A stretch of DNA of 64,000 nt from Cherax quadricarinatus (lineage: Eukaryota; Arthropoda; Malacostraca; Decapoda; Parastacidae), in the NCBI RefSeq assembly GCF_038502225.1, contig NW_027195549.1, positions 1-64,000 of the forward strand, read 5' to 3'. Made by a program: the position numbers and the translations under genes. The notes below the pieces were generated by a model. That model ran no database searches, had not been told where the DNA came from, and worked only from the letters and a program-made list of their open reading frames with translations. Each line of letters starts with the position of its first letter. The stretch's first letter is position 1. Positions 11,208-21,498 of this stretch are shown here, one piece after another.

Positions 11208-11404
11208 ATTACTGTGACATATGACAAAGGTTCAATACAATAGAAAGAATATTCACAAGAAAATATATCAATTAATCACAACCTTCATATTAGCCAATAA
11301 ACGAAATGACCCACGTCATAATCTTCTTAAAACTAGTACATACTCTTCCCCAACTAACCGCTGATACAGGAAATTGCCTAAAACATACATATGTGCCTCA
11401 CTAC
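11208..11404. other. Unassigned spacer between two B tails
   Basis: AT-rich sequence lying between two B 3' ends that face each other tail to tail. No feature recognised. Confidence 0.4.
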
Positions 11405-11945
11405 AAACTTAGTTTTATTCTTAATCGTAAAATATTACAAATTATGAGGTAAGTTGGTATTATGGCTAAGTGATTAATACTAGTTTGTGAGTTTAGCAAT
11501 GTGAATGCTTTTGTTTTGGCACAGTATATAGTTTCAGTATTGGAGTATCACAGGATTCATTATTTTAAAACTGAGATTAATATTTCTGTTTCTGTTTATG
11601 GTCAAATGAGTGAGCGAGTGTAAGTGTGAACCACCAGGTGGTATTCGTGTAGTTAGTTGACGGGGTGTATCAGGGAGATAAGATGTTTTCTAGTGGTAGT
11701 TTTGAAGGTGATGAAGGTGTCTGCAGTTCTAGAGTTCTCAGGTAGGGTATTCCAGATTTTAGGGCCTTTGACATACATTGAATTTTTGTAAAGATTTAGT
11801 CGGACACGGGGAATGTCGTAGAGATGTTTGTTTCTGGTGTCATGCATGTGGGTTCTGTCACAACTATCAAGAAAGCGTTTTAGGTCAAGGTTGATATTAG
11901 AGTTTAAGGCCCTGTAGATATAGATTGCACAGTAGTAAGTGCATG
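11405..11945 (-). pseudogene. B5: 5'-truncated B LINE, C-terminal end
   Basis: Minus-strand copy of the last part of B ORF2 plus 3' region. The translation contains YCAIYIYRALNSN, RFLDSCDRTH and KGPKIWNTLPEN, matching the ends of B1 and B2 and open to its stop near 11653. The 3' end is cut short at about 11405, before the usual AATAAA tail. Sequence upstream of 11945 does not match the family, so this is a 5'-truncated insertion. Confidence 0.85.
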
Positions 11946-12461
11946 TAAGAAATGCACAATATGCCAAACAATCAATAAAGGAGTATATCCTAACATAAAC
12001 AGCCTTAACACACTTCATAAATAACAACAAATTAAACCCTCAAATCACGATAAACATATCGCACATGAACGTGTCCACAAGGCTGTATACGCACAGTCTA
12101 CATAAACCCAAATACTCCTGCAAGGTCTTACGCCAACATTCATAACACCAATCATACTTTGTATATTAAGATGGTCATGAATCCACATTCACATCACCCT
12201 CACACCCACCCAGGAGGCGACCTCGCTGTGACCCCCTGACTTCCCTCTCTACGTATATAATCCCAAAAACCCCCACCCTTTACGCACTCATCTCAATTCA
12301 CAGATTCATGAGAATCTCTAACGTTAGTGTTCTATATCCTTCCGAAAAATCCTGCGCCCACCTCCTCCCATACAGTTCCTTGTTATGATGCATCGTACAA
12401 TAAACGTTACCGCAAGTACCCACTGCCGCACCTCACAAACCCCCCTCCCCCTCATCAACCA

Positions 12462-12463
<2 letters not shown>
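11946..12463. other. Unassigned interval, possibly C LINE 3' region
   Basis: C/A-rich sequence without an open frame or recognised repeat. Its place next to the C-terminal end of the C LINE on the minus strand suggests that part of it is the untranslated 3' end of that element. I have no direct evidence for this. Confidence 0.35.

Positions 12464-12539
<76 letters not shown>
12464..12539. repeat. TA dinucleotide microsatellite
   Basis: About 38 uninterrupted TA units. The flanks on both sides carry a similar accatgata motif. Length is likely unreliable in the assembly. Confidence 0.97.
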
Positions 12540-12540
<1 letters not shown>

Positions 12541-13140
12541 CCACCATGATATAATCCAAAGCTCTTATGACACCCTTGTCAAAACCTCCCACATCTAGGC
12601 TTAGTGCATGCAGAACCAACACCCCACGGCCCCCACCCTCTGTACCACCCTACTTAACCAACACCTGACACCCTCCAATCACTCACAAAAATATACTGCA
12701 TGGAACGCGGTCTCATCCCCACCACAGATCTCGCACCTCCCACCCACTACTATCCTTCTGGTTCTTAGTACCTCTCCCGATGGCAGGATGCCGTGCAGAA
12801 AATGATACGTTACCTCATGCACCCTAGGATTTAACTTCACCTTGCTAAACCTATACCAAATACTCCCCCATACATACACAGGGAACAACTCCTCTACTGG
12901 GACAACAAACCAAACAGCGGCAGCGGCAACAGGAACCTTGTCCTCTTTTTTTACTTCTACCTGAGGTTCCCAGCAGCCCAGTGATGACCTAATCAAGACC
13001 CGCATAACACTAACATGTGTGGATACCCAGAATGATATAAAGCAACTGCAGAAATCACCCAAAAGTTCACAAATTTACCAACTAATAGGACTCGTTCTAG
13101 CAACTCCTACCCTGCTGCCACTGAAGTGATACTCCACAAC
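12540..13140 (-). pseudogene. C LINE, C-terminal zinc-binding end
   Basis: Minus-strand translation gives VWGSIWYRFSKVKLNPRVH followed by a CEICGGDETAFHAVYFCE cluster. This is the zf-RVT type C-terminal domain found in L1/Tx1-like and plant LINE reverse transcriptases. It follows the C reverse transcriptase at 20217-21498 in the order expected if the B2 element (13141-20216) landed inside the C LINE. A stop occurs near 12679. The frame above 13062 is degraded. Confidence 0.75.
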
Positions 13141-13186
13141 ATTCACCCAACACCCATCGCCTACTATTCACCCGAAGCCACAGCCA

Positions 13187-14164
13187 ATGGAAAAGGGTCA
13201 GAACAATAAAAGAAGATCCAGTAACCAGCTAAGGACTCCTAACATCAAAGGTGAGAGCAGTAATAACACGAGGAAAACTTGTAGTACTGCCAGCCAGGAC
13301 ACAACCCTCATCACCCACCGGCACCACCACAACACACGACAGACAACAACAAACATGGCCGCCGCTACATTCCAAGATAACTCCTTCCCAGTATTTGATG
13401 TCAAGAAGATCACCGACCCAGAAATAGCTAAACTCCTTATGATTCAGAACCAAACGATCACCAAACTAACTCAAGAAATGCAGGAACTAAAGGCTAGCAA
13501 TGCAGATTACCTCAACAAGATCACTGCTCTAGAACATAAACTAGACACTCTAGAACAACAAAGCAACACCCACACCCAGTCCCTAGACACCATCAACACT
13601 CTAAAAGACCAAGTCACCCTACTTACTACCAACATTACAGAGGAAAGATCAAGAGTGGACCAACAACTTGCCATTGTCATAACCAACTTCCAAGACCATA
13701 ATGACCAACAGCAGCTATCTGACGCTGTTGTAGTTAACAGCAAACATCTCCCAGCCACTGTCACCCAAGAAACCTGCATGGAGACCACCCTACAGCTTAT
13801 CAAGGACCACCTTCGCCTTAACATACATAGTGATGACTTAAAGGATTGCAAACTGATGGGCTATCATGCAGGTAAAAAAACAGTGCTGTTAAAATTCCAA
13901 ACTAGCTTACAAAGAAACAACCTACTAAAAACATCTATTTCTATGAAAACTGATGTTTACGTCAATGAGTGCCTTACCAAAACGAGACAAAACCTTCTTT
14001 ATCGGCTAAGAAAATTACGCTATGCCCAAAAAATCCACCAGTGCTTTGTGAGGGATGGAAAAATAGCAGTTAGGAAACAGCCCACTGGGAAGAGATACTT
14101 CATCTCCACAGAACATGACCTTAAAACATTCCTAAGTGAGGCTGGACTAACAGAATCAGAGTAA
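13187..14164 (+). CDS. B2 ORF1: coiled-coil RNA-binding protein
   Basis: A complete 325-codon ORF1 starting with ATG. The first 60 residues are basic and rich in Ser, Thr and His. Residues about 75-165 are Leu-, Gln- and Asn-rich with heptad-like spacing (TALEHKLDTLEQQ), which suggests a trimerising coiled coil. The C-terminal half holds short basic segments such as LRKLRYAQKIH and ends near TEHDLKTFLSEAG. This order resembles L1- and CR1-group ORF1 proteins, which bind element RNA, but I recognise no zinc knuckle and cannot prove an RRM fold. A degraded match to the last 45 residues lies just before 41614 (B3). The open frame, beside a broken ORF2, shows that the copy is not very old. Confidence 0.8.
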   Translation: MEKGQNNKRRSSNQLRTPNIKGESSNNTRKTCSTASQDTTLITHRHHHNTRQTTTNMAAATFQDNSFPVFDVKKITDPEIAKLLMIQNQTITKLTQEMQELKASNADYLNKITALEHKLDTLEQQSNTHTQSLDTINTLKDQVTLLTTNITEERSRVDQQLAIVITNFQDHNDQQQLSDAVVVNSKHLPATVTQETCMETTLQLIKDHLRLNIHSDDLKDCKLMGYHAGKKTVLLKFQTSLQRNNLLKTSISMKTDVYVNECLTKTRQNLLYRLRKLRYAQKIHQCFVRDGKIAVRKQPTGKRYFISTEHDLKTFLSEAGLTESE

Positions 14165-14714
14165 AGTGCAGATAATACCCATAGTCCACCGTTAGTGTTA
14201 TATTGTCATAAATTTGTGCCCCCCTAAAATTCTTATACCCCAACTACTTTTGATTGTCTTTGTTGTATTCAACAACCATTCTACCTCATAGTCTTAATTG
14301 TATTTAATATCTACAGAATCTATCTCCTTTTTTACAACTTACCACATCACTGTTCCATCTTATTTTTTTTTATAAACTAACCATAACTTGTCTTCAATAA
14401 TTCTACCTCACTTTAAAAAATACTCAATTGCCCAATTTTATTCTAAATCCCTATTATTGCCCAATTTTACTTTAAACTATATTGATCAAACTTATTGTAA
14501 ACTTCTTTTATTGACCATTTTTATTCCATACTTTTTTAACCTAGTATTTTCAACTACAACTTTTATATCATCCTGTCTACCATCTTACTAGCATATTATA
14601 ACCAAGTCATTGCCATTTTTATTTTTATCATTTTTTTTTATTTTGCTACCTTAATTTGTGTATTTTATCCTGTCAATTTAAATCTAATTATACTTTAATT
14701 CTTGTAAACAACTT
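14165..14714 (+). other. B2 inter-ORF region, unique part
   Basis: T-rich, stop-rich sequence between ORF1 and the tandem array. No gene was seen. Small open frames here contain only simple-sequence translations. Confidence 0.6.
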
Positions 14715-15545
14715 ATATAAGACCTTAGTGCAATTACAATTGAGAGTCTTGTTCCTTTATTATATTATTAGATTAATCACAGTTTTACTCTAGCTCATTC
14801 TAGCTCAATACATAGTCAATACCAAATTCACTATACAGTGGACCCCCGTATAACGATCACCTCCAAATGCGACCAATTATGTAAGTGTATTTATGTAAGT
14901 GCGTTTGTACGTATATGTTTGGGGGTCTGAAATGGACTAATCTACTTCACAATATTCCTTAAGGGAACAAATTCGGTCAGTACTGGCACCTGAACATACT
15001 TCTGGAGTGAAAAAATATCGTTAACCGGGGGTCCACTGTACTAGACCGTAGTGCAATTACTAGTGAGAGACTGGTGCTATTTGTAATTTGTATTTTTATA
15101 CTATTAGACTAAACCTAGTTGTACTATAGCTCTTTCTAGCTCAATACATAGTCAATACCAAATCCACTATATTAGACCGTAGTGCAATTACTAGTGAGAG
15201 ACTGGTGCTATTTTTAATTTGTATTTTTATATTATTAGATTAAATTCAGTTGTACCATAGCTCATTCTACCTCAAGACATAGTCAATACCAAATTCACTA
15301 TATTAGACCATAGTGCAATTACTAGTGAGAGACTAGTGCTATTTTTAATTTGTACTTTTATATTATTAGATTAAACCTATTGTACTTTAGCTCACTCTAG
15401 CTCAAAACATAGATTCCACAAAAGTCATTATTAGACCTTAGTGCAATTACAAGTGAGAGTCTTGTTCTATTTTTAATTTGTATTTTTATATTACTAATTT
15501 ATACCTAGTTGTACTTTAGTTCATTCCAGCACAACACATAGACAA
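14715..15545 (+). repeat. Inter-ORF tandem repeat of B2, about 130 bp x 5
   Basis: Five units anchored by agacc-N-tagtgcaattac at about 14720, 15043, 15174, 15305 and 15433. Spacing is 128-131 bp. The first interval is longer only because a 203 bp MITE sits in it. The array lies between the two ORFs of the element. B3 has a different array (223 bp unit) in the same place. Confidence 0.88.
14836..15038. mobile_element. MITE copy 1 (Tc1/mariner-type, TA target)
   Basis: A 203 bp element with terminal inverted repeats beginning cagtggacccccg and ending cgggggtccactg, flanked by TA on both sides (14834-14835 and 15039-15040). Two more copies of identical length are at 51510 and 57547. It is too short to encode a transposase and must be moved in trans by a TA-targeting Tc1/mariner or pogo-type enzyme. 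Confidence 0.93.
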
Positions 15546-15602
15546 CATCAACTTCATTATGTGTAGTAGTGACTATTGAGACACTTATGCAGCATATGGG
15601 AA

Positions 15603-15657
15603 TCTTTATTCAGGAAACGTTTCGCCACACAGTGGCTTCATCAGTCCATTACAAAGA
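15603..15657 (-). ncRNA. Type I hammerhead ribozyme, left arm
   Basis: Exact reverse complement of the right-arm ribozyme. The core CTGATGA and GAAA boxes lie on the minus strand at 15638-15644 and 15620-15623. The predicted cleavage is between 15616 and 15615 on the minus strand. The two ribozymes point away from the centre of the palindrome. A transcript through both arms would fold the arms onto each other, competing with ribozyme folding. Confidence 0.8.
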
Positions 15658-15829
15658 GGAAGGCGTAAGGAGAGGAGGAGTATGAGGTAATCAGTCCCTC
15701 AGCCTGGAGTCGATGTGTTCAGTCCATCAATCTTGTAGAGTGTACACTCTACAAGATTGATGGACTGAACACATCGACTCCAGGCTGAGGGACTGATTAC
15801 CTCATACTCCTCCTCTCCTTACGCCTTCC

Positions 15830-15884
15830 TCTTTGTAATGGACTGATGAAGCCACTGTGTGGCGAAACGTTTCCTGAATAAAGA
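15830..15884 (+). ncRNA. Type I hammerhead ribozyme, right arm
   Basis: Core box CTGATGA at 15843-15849. Stem II is GCCAC (15851-15855), loop TGT, GTGGC (15859-15863), and the second core box GAAA is at 15864-15867. Stem III is only AC/GT with no loop, as in the weak-stem-III or dimer-forming hammerheads of retroelements. The cleavage triplet is GUU (15869-15871), so cleavage is predicted after 15871. Stem I pairs TCC (15872-15874) with GGA (15840-15842). After a 5 x 5 internal loop, AAAGA (15880-15884) pairs with TCTTT (15830-15834). GUU is less usual than GUC, so activity is a prediction. Confidence 0.82.
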
Positions 15885-16182
15885 TTCCCATATGCTGCAT
15901 AAGTGTCTCAATCTTCAACTTGTCGGTTTTTCAAACCATTCATCACACACAGTAGTGACTATACCCTACATTACCAAAATACTCTAGCTATATACTTGTC
16001 CAAACTTCCTACCACTACAGATATCAGTAGTAGAACTCAACACACAACTCAGGATATAAATAACCATAATTTAAACCTAGAAGATGATTGATCACGTTGA
16101 ACCTGATCTAAACCTCCATAATCTGACACCCAATCAAAACCTATTGGAAAGTAACTGCCTTTATTACACAGCATCACAAGCC

Positions 16183-17595
16183 ACAGGTCGCTCCTGTCTG
16201 TCTCAAGTATTGGACCACTACGACAAGGTCCTAAATGCACTAGAAGACAAAAAGAATGCAGATGTAATATATACAGACTTTGCAAAAGCCTTCGACAAGT
16301 GTGACCATGGCGTAATAGCGCACAAAATGCGTGCTAAAGGAATAACAGGAAAAGTCGGTCGATGGATCTATAATTTCCTCACTAACAGAACACAGAGAGT
16401 AGTCGTCAACAGAGTAAAGTCCGAGGCAGATACGGTGAAAAGCTCTGTTCCACAGGAGGCCTGGTCTCAGACCGGGCCGCGAGGAGGCCTGGTCTCAGAC
16501 CGGGCCGCGGGGGCGTTGACCCCCGGAACTCTCTCCAGGTAAACTCCACAAGGCACAGTACTCGCTCCCATCTTGTTCCTCATCCTTATATCCGACATAG
16601 ACAAGGATGTCAGCCACAGCACCGTGTCTTCCTTTGCAGATGACACCCGAATCTGCATGACAGTGTCTTCCATTGCAGACACTGCAAAGCTCCAGGCAGA
16701 CATCAACCAAATCTTTCAGTGGGCTGCAGAAAACAATATGAAGTTCAACGATGAGAAATTTCAATTACTCAGATATGGTAAACATGAGGAAATTAAATCT
16801 TCATCAGAGTACAAAACAAATTCTGGCCACAAAATAGAGCGAAACACCAACGTCAAAGACCTGGGAGTGATCATGTCGGAGGATCTCACCTTCAAGGACC
16901 ATAACATTGTATCAATCGCATCTGCTAGAAAAATTACAGGATGGATAATGAGAACCTTCAAAACTAGGGAGGCCAAGCCCATGATGACACTCTTCAGGTC
17001 ACTTGTTCTATCTAGGCTGGAATATTGCTGCACACTAACAGCACCTTTCAAGGCAGGTGAAATTGCCGACCTAGAAAATGTACAGAGAACTTTCACGGCG
17101 CGCATAACGGAGATAAAACACCTCAATTATTGGGAGCGCTTGAGGTTCCTAAACCTGTATTCCCTGGAACGCAGGAGGGAGAGATACATGATTATATACA
17201 CCTGGAAAATCCTAGAGGGACTAGTACCGAACTTGCACACGAAAATCACTCATTACGAAAGCAAAAGACTTGGCAGACGATGCACCATCCCCCCAATGAA
17301 AAGCAGGGGTGTCACTAGCACGTTAAGAGACAATACAATAAGTGTCAGGGGCCCGAGACTGTCTTTCAACTGCCTCCCAGCACATAAGGGGATTACCAAC
17401 AGACCCCTGGCAGTCTTCAAGCTGGCACTGACAAGCACCTAAAGTCAGTTCCGATCAGCCGGGCTGTGGCTCGTATGTTGGTTTGCGTGCAGCCAGCAGC
17501 AACAGCCTGGTTGATCAGGCTCTGATCCACCAGGCTCTGGTCTCTGATCGGGCCAGGGGCAAGTGAATCTCTTTGTCTCTCTGAAACCCAGGTAA
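16183..17595 (+). mobile_element. A2: 5'-truncated A LINE inside B2
   Basis: It begins within the reverse transcriptase (TGRSCLSQVLDHYDK) and runs to the A 3' tail. The YTDFAKAFDKCDHG and FADDTR motifs are present. The reading frame is cut after SSVPQ by a 90 bp tail insertion (16455-16544) and again by small indels near 17360-17420. The 3' tail after 17530 differs from that of A1, ending in cccaggtaa without the GC hairpin, so it belongs to another subfamily. Left and right flanks continue the B ORF2. Confidence 0.88.
16455..16544 (+). mobile_element. 90 bp A-family tail inserted into A2
   Basis: A copy of only the last ~90 bp of an A1-type element, ending ctctccaggtaaac, lies exactly inside the conserved VPQ-GT codons of A2. 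The motif tccaca occurs on both sides (16449-16454 and 16545-16550), part of which may be element sequence. Its first 28 bp are duplicated in tandem (16455-16482 and 16483-16510). This is an extreme 5' truncation. Confidence 0.88.
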
Positions 17596-19840
17596 AACCA
17601 CTCATCCTAAACAATGCTAAAAGTCTATCAGTACTAACTACAAATATCAGGTCCTTAAGCAAACACTATGATGACCTCCCCAGCACTCCTCTTGAATCAC
17701 TAAGGACACACATTCTCCTGCATTATTCTTACTGAGACCTGGCTTAAGCAGGACACAATAGATATCTACCCTCTACCAGGATTACACAGCAATTCACAAC
17801 TGCAGAACAAACCAAGTTTGGGGTGGTATTGCAATCTATTACTCTAACCAATTATCTTGTCTTAGCACCACTTGCTTTAGTGATGATAATGGCTAACCAG
17901 CACCATTCTGAAATCCATTGACAAGAAACACCAATATGAAAAGCAATATAGACAGGGCTTAATACACAAAGATACTCTTAAACACTATTCATCAGCTCTC
18001 ACCAAAGTGATAAAAAAAAGCCAAACAACTATACTACTCCAGTAGATTCACAGACACTAGAGGAGATATAAAAAAGACCTGGAAAACACTCTCTCAGATT
18101 CTAGGGACCCACAAACTGAGAAAAACCAAGAATATTGTCCTAACTAAACCTAATGAAACACCACTACATCCCACTGACACAGCTAACAAGATAAACGACT
18201 TCTTCTCAAACATAGGATCTAATCTCGCCAGTAAAATCCCACATACCAATGCCCATGCCGGGGACTACCTAGATGGAAATTTCCCTAATTCCTTCTATCT
18301 TGCACCAACTGAGCCCACGGAAGTCATTGAGATCATAAAGTCACTTAAAAATAACTCGGGGAATCTGTCTCATGTCCCACCATTACTGTACAAGCGAGCG
18401 GCCCATGTCCTTTCGCATGCTATTTCATTACTTTTTAACAAGTCAATAGAGACTAGCACCTTCCCGAAACTACTCAAGATGGCAAGGGCTACACCAATAC
18501 ATAAAGGTGGTGACCCTACAGACTTAAACAACTATAGGCCAATATCTAACTTACCATTGCTATCCAAAATCTTTGAGAAACTCATGCACAGGAGACTGTA
18601 TTCATTTATAACGGCTCAAAACATACTCAACCCCTGCCAGTTTGGATTCAGGAAAAATAAAACCACTAATGATGCAATCATAAAAATGCTAGATATGCTT
18701 TACGCAGCATTGGAAAATAAGGAATATCCACTAGGAATTTTTGACCTAAGAAAAGCTTTTGACACAGTAGACCACGATATCCTACTCCACAAACTTGATC
18801 ACTACGGTATAAGAGGCCATGCGCTTGCTTATTTCAAATCTTACATTACTAATAGGTATCAGTACGTCACCATTAAAGACACAGCATCAGCAACACGGCC
18901 ACTTGATACTGGAGTTCCGCAGGGAAGTGTCCTTGGTCCCCTGCTCTTCCTCATATACATCAATGACCTTCCAAACGTATCCCAACACCTGAAACCCATT
19001 CTCTTTGCTGATGACACGACTTATGTCATCTCTCACCCTAATCTTGTCACCCTCAACACCATTGTGAATGAGGAGCTGATTAAAATATCGACTTGGATGA
19101 CAGCCAATAACCTTACGCTTAACACTGACAAAACCTACTATATTATGTTTGGTAGCAGAGCAGGAGATGCACAAATTAACATTAAGATTGATAACACTCT
19201 AATTACCAGAAATAATGGGGGAAAATTCCTAGGCTTATACCTTGACAACAACCTGAATTTCAGCACCCATATCCAGCATATAGCCAAAAAAGTATCCAAA
19301 ACGGTTGGGATCCTCTCCAAGATACGATACTACTTGCCGCAAAATGCCCTTCTCACACTATACCACTCACTTATTTATCCATACCTCACCTATGCTATTT
19401 GTGCTTGGGGATCAACTGCAGCAACACACCTAAAGCCAATAATAACCCAACAAAAAGCTGCAGTAAGAATAATCACTAAATCCCATCCCTGGCAACACAC
19501 CCCCCCACTCTTCATAGATCTAAACTTACTCCCAGTTTAGTACATCCACACTTACTACTGTGCAATCTACATCTACAGGGCCTTAAACTCTAATATCAAC
19601 CTTGACCTAAAACGCTTTCTTGATAGTTGTGACAGAACCCACAGGCATAACACCAGACATAAACATCTCTACGACATTCCCCGTGTCCTACTAAACCTTT
19701 ACAAAAATTCAATGTATGTCAAAGGCCCTAAAATCTGGAATACCCTACCTGAGAACTCTATAAGTGCAGACACATTCATCACCTTCAAAACTACCATTAG
19801 AAAACATCTTATCTCCCTGATACACCCCGTCAACTAACTA

Positions 19841-20216
19841 CACGAATACCACCTGGTGGTTCACACTTACACTCACTCACTCATTTGACCATAAACAGAA
19901 ATATTAATCTCAGTCTTAAAATAATGAATCCTGTGATACTCCAATACTGAAACTATGTACTGTGCCAAAACAAAAGCATTCACATTGCTAAACTCACAAA
20001 CTAGTATTTAGTCACTTAGCCATAATACCAACTTACCTCATAATTTGTAATATTTTACAATTAAGAATAAAACTAAGTATGCCCGAAATGCCTAGCCATG
20101 CTAAGCGTTCTAGTGGTACACTCTGTAATCACAATTTTACTACATGTAAACCAAACAATTACCAAATTTCTGTAAACTCAGCATTGTAATCCTTATAGAG
20201 AATAAACTTTGAAACT
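19841..20216 (+). other. B2 3' untranslated region
   Basis: Non-coding end of the B family, closely matching 10798-11207. It contains AATAAA near 20199 and ends gaaactttgaa. The next base begins C LINE sequence on the minus strand. Confidence 0.8.
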
Positions 20217-21498
20217 TTGAACAATCCTCCCTGCAAGCAACATACACAAAACTCCTATTCGAATTTTCCTCAGTTCTCTATACAACATCAAAGCCTGCAA
20301 GACGATTTCACATTCCCTCAACTCCACTCCACCGTACAACTTTCCCAACCTATCATGTACTTTTTTTTAACTGTCCCCCTTCCTCACTCCCTCACGCAAA
20401 CCCTCCCATTTAAGAAACACACATTTAACCCTCTTTCTCAGATCCATCAACCCCAACCCACCCTGACACACAGGTAACATTACAACCTCTCTCCATAACC
20501 AATCACACCTTGAACCCCACAAGAATTTAAACACCCGTCTCAGAATCCCCGCAGTCACCGTCAGTGTTATTGGGAACATGGCCGCCACATGCCAAACCTT
20601 ACTATACAATAATACATTTATTACAATTACTCTTTGCATGAGGGTCAGTTGATGAGGTCTCAATGCACCCAGATGCCCCAGGATCCTTTCTAACAACCGA
20701 TTTGAGTTTTTTTCTCGTGTTGCGTCCAGATCATCCATATAGATGATACCACAAATTTTTAAAGACACCATCTGTTTTCTCACAAAGTTACATCTCCTTC
20801 CCCCTCTTTAACCAATCTCCCAACCCCATGACAATTGACTTCTCACTGTTTACCTGCATTCCTTTTGCATGTCCAAACATTTGCACATCATTCAAAACCC
20901 CCAGCAACATCCCTTCCTGAACCAGGACGGTTGTATCGTCTACATATCCTATTAATCCCGGCAATACTTTCGCTACCTCCACCCCACCCTCACTCTTATT
21001 ACATACACTACATTCAACCATTCTATAGAAGGGGTCCTGAATGCACGCAAACAATATTTGTGACATGGGACACCCCTGTCTAAGTCCCCTTCCAATAGCA
21101 ATCTCCTCCCCCAAGCATCCATTTATCTGTACCTGCATCTTGTCTCCTTCGTACAACGTGGGTACCCAATTAACTATTTCTTCCCCATAACCCTGCCTCC
21201 TGAGTATAGCCCCCAATGCTTCCCATTCCACTCTGTCATAGGCCCCCTGCCAGTCTAAAGCCAACAACGCTGCCTCCTTCCCCTCTTTTTGACTCCACAA
21301 AACTTCTCAGTATCCCATGACCTTCAATCATTGACCATCCAGGCAACCCAAACTGCATTTTCGAAACCACTCTCCCTACAACACATTTAAACCGATTACC
21401 CAAGACTTTAGCAAACAACTTATAATCTGCACATAGCAGCGATATGGCATGGTACTCCTTGGGGGTGTGCTGCCCCTTACCCTTCAGGACAAACACTA
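20217..21498 (-). pseudogene. C LINE, reverse transcriptase
   Basis: Minus-strand reverse transcriptase of an L1/Tx1-like LINE. In order: KGKGQHTPKEYHAISLL, DYKLFAKVLGNR, LALDWQGAYDRVEW, GRGLRQGCPMSQILF and the catalytic GYVDDTTVLV. A thumb/linker region follows (LRPHQLTLMQRVIVINVLL). The RQGCPMS spelling and the WQGAYDRV block separate it from the CR1-like families A, B and F. The frame is broken near 21300 and again near 20786. The coding continues across A3 into 22214-22457 and downstream to 12540-13140. Confidence 0.87.

Larger units (their letters stand above)
15577..15950. mobile_element. Palindromic hammerhead element with 12 bp target duplication
   Basis: Two 167 bp arms (15577-15743 and 15744-15910) are exact reverse complements as far as I can read them. 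A 40 bp unpaired tail (15911-15950, containing caacttgtcggt) follows. The whole is flanked by agtagtgactat at 15565-15576 and 15951-15962. Each arm holds one hammerhead ribozyme motif. Penelope-like elements are known to carry such ribozymes in terminal repeats, often with an inverted 5' copy, so I infer a minimal, non-coding Penelope derivative made of two inverted terminal units. No protein is encoded. Confidence 0.88.
16084..19840 (+). pseudogene. B2 ORF2: endonuclease-reverse transcriptase, broken
   Basis: ORF2 probably starts at the ATG at 16084 and is interrupted at about 16183 by the A2 element. It resumes at about 17596 with endonuclease sequence that continues to 17890, then joins directly to reverse transcriptase sequence that in B1 begins after 8850. 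The rest of the endonuclease and the linker are therefore deleted. The reverse transcriptase (18479-19540 open) keeps NNYRPISNLPLL, TGVPQGSVLGPL and FADDTTYV. It has lost three bases before DLRKAFDTVDH. A CAG-to-TAG change at 19538-19540 stops the frame, after which coding similarity continues to about 19840. Confidence 0.87.
13141..20216 (+). mobile_element. B2: full-length B LINE carrying nested insertions
   Basis: A B-family non-LTR element with ORF1 (13187-14164), an inter-ORF tandem array (14715-15545), a broken ORF2 (from 16084) and a 3' region ending in AATAAA and a short gaaactt tail. It contains a MITE, a hammerhead-bearing palindrome and a truncated A element. It sits inside the C LINE. 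The 5' boundary is approximate. Confidence 0.75.

Noticed and set aside
12464..12539. TA repeat as a promoter or origin
   Set aside because: A plain dinucleotide microsatellite with no nearby start site.
16455..16544. Intron or programmed frameshift in the A2 reverse transcriptase
   Set aside because: The sequence is the A-family 3' tail with a repeat of target bases, so it is an insertion.
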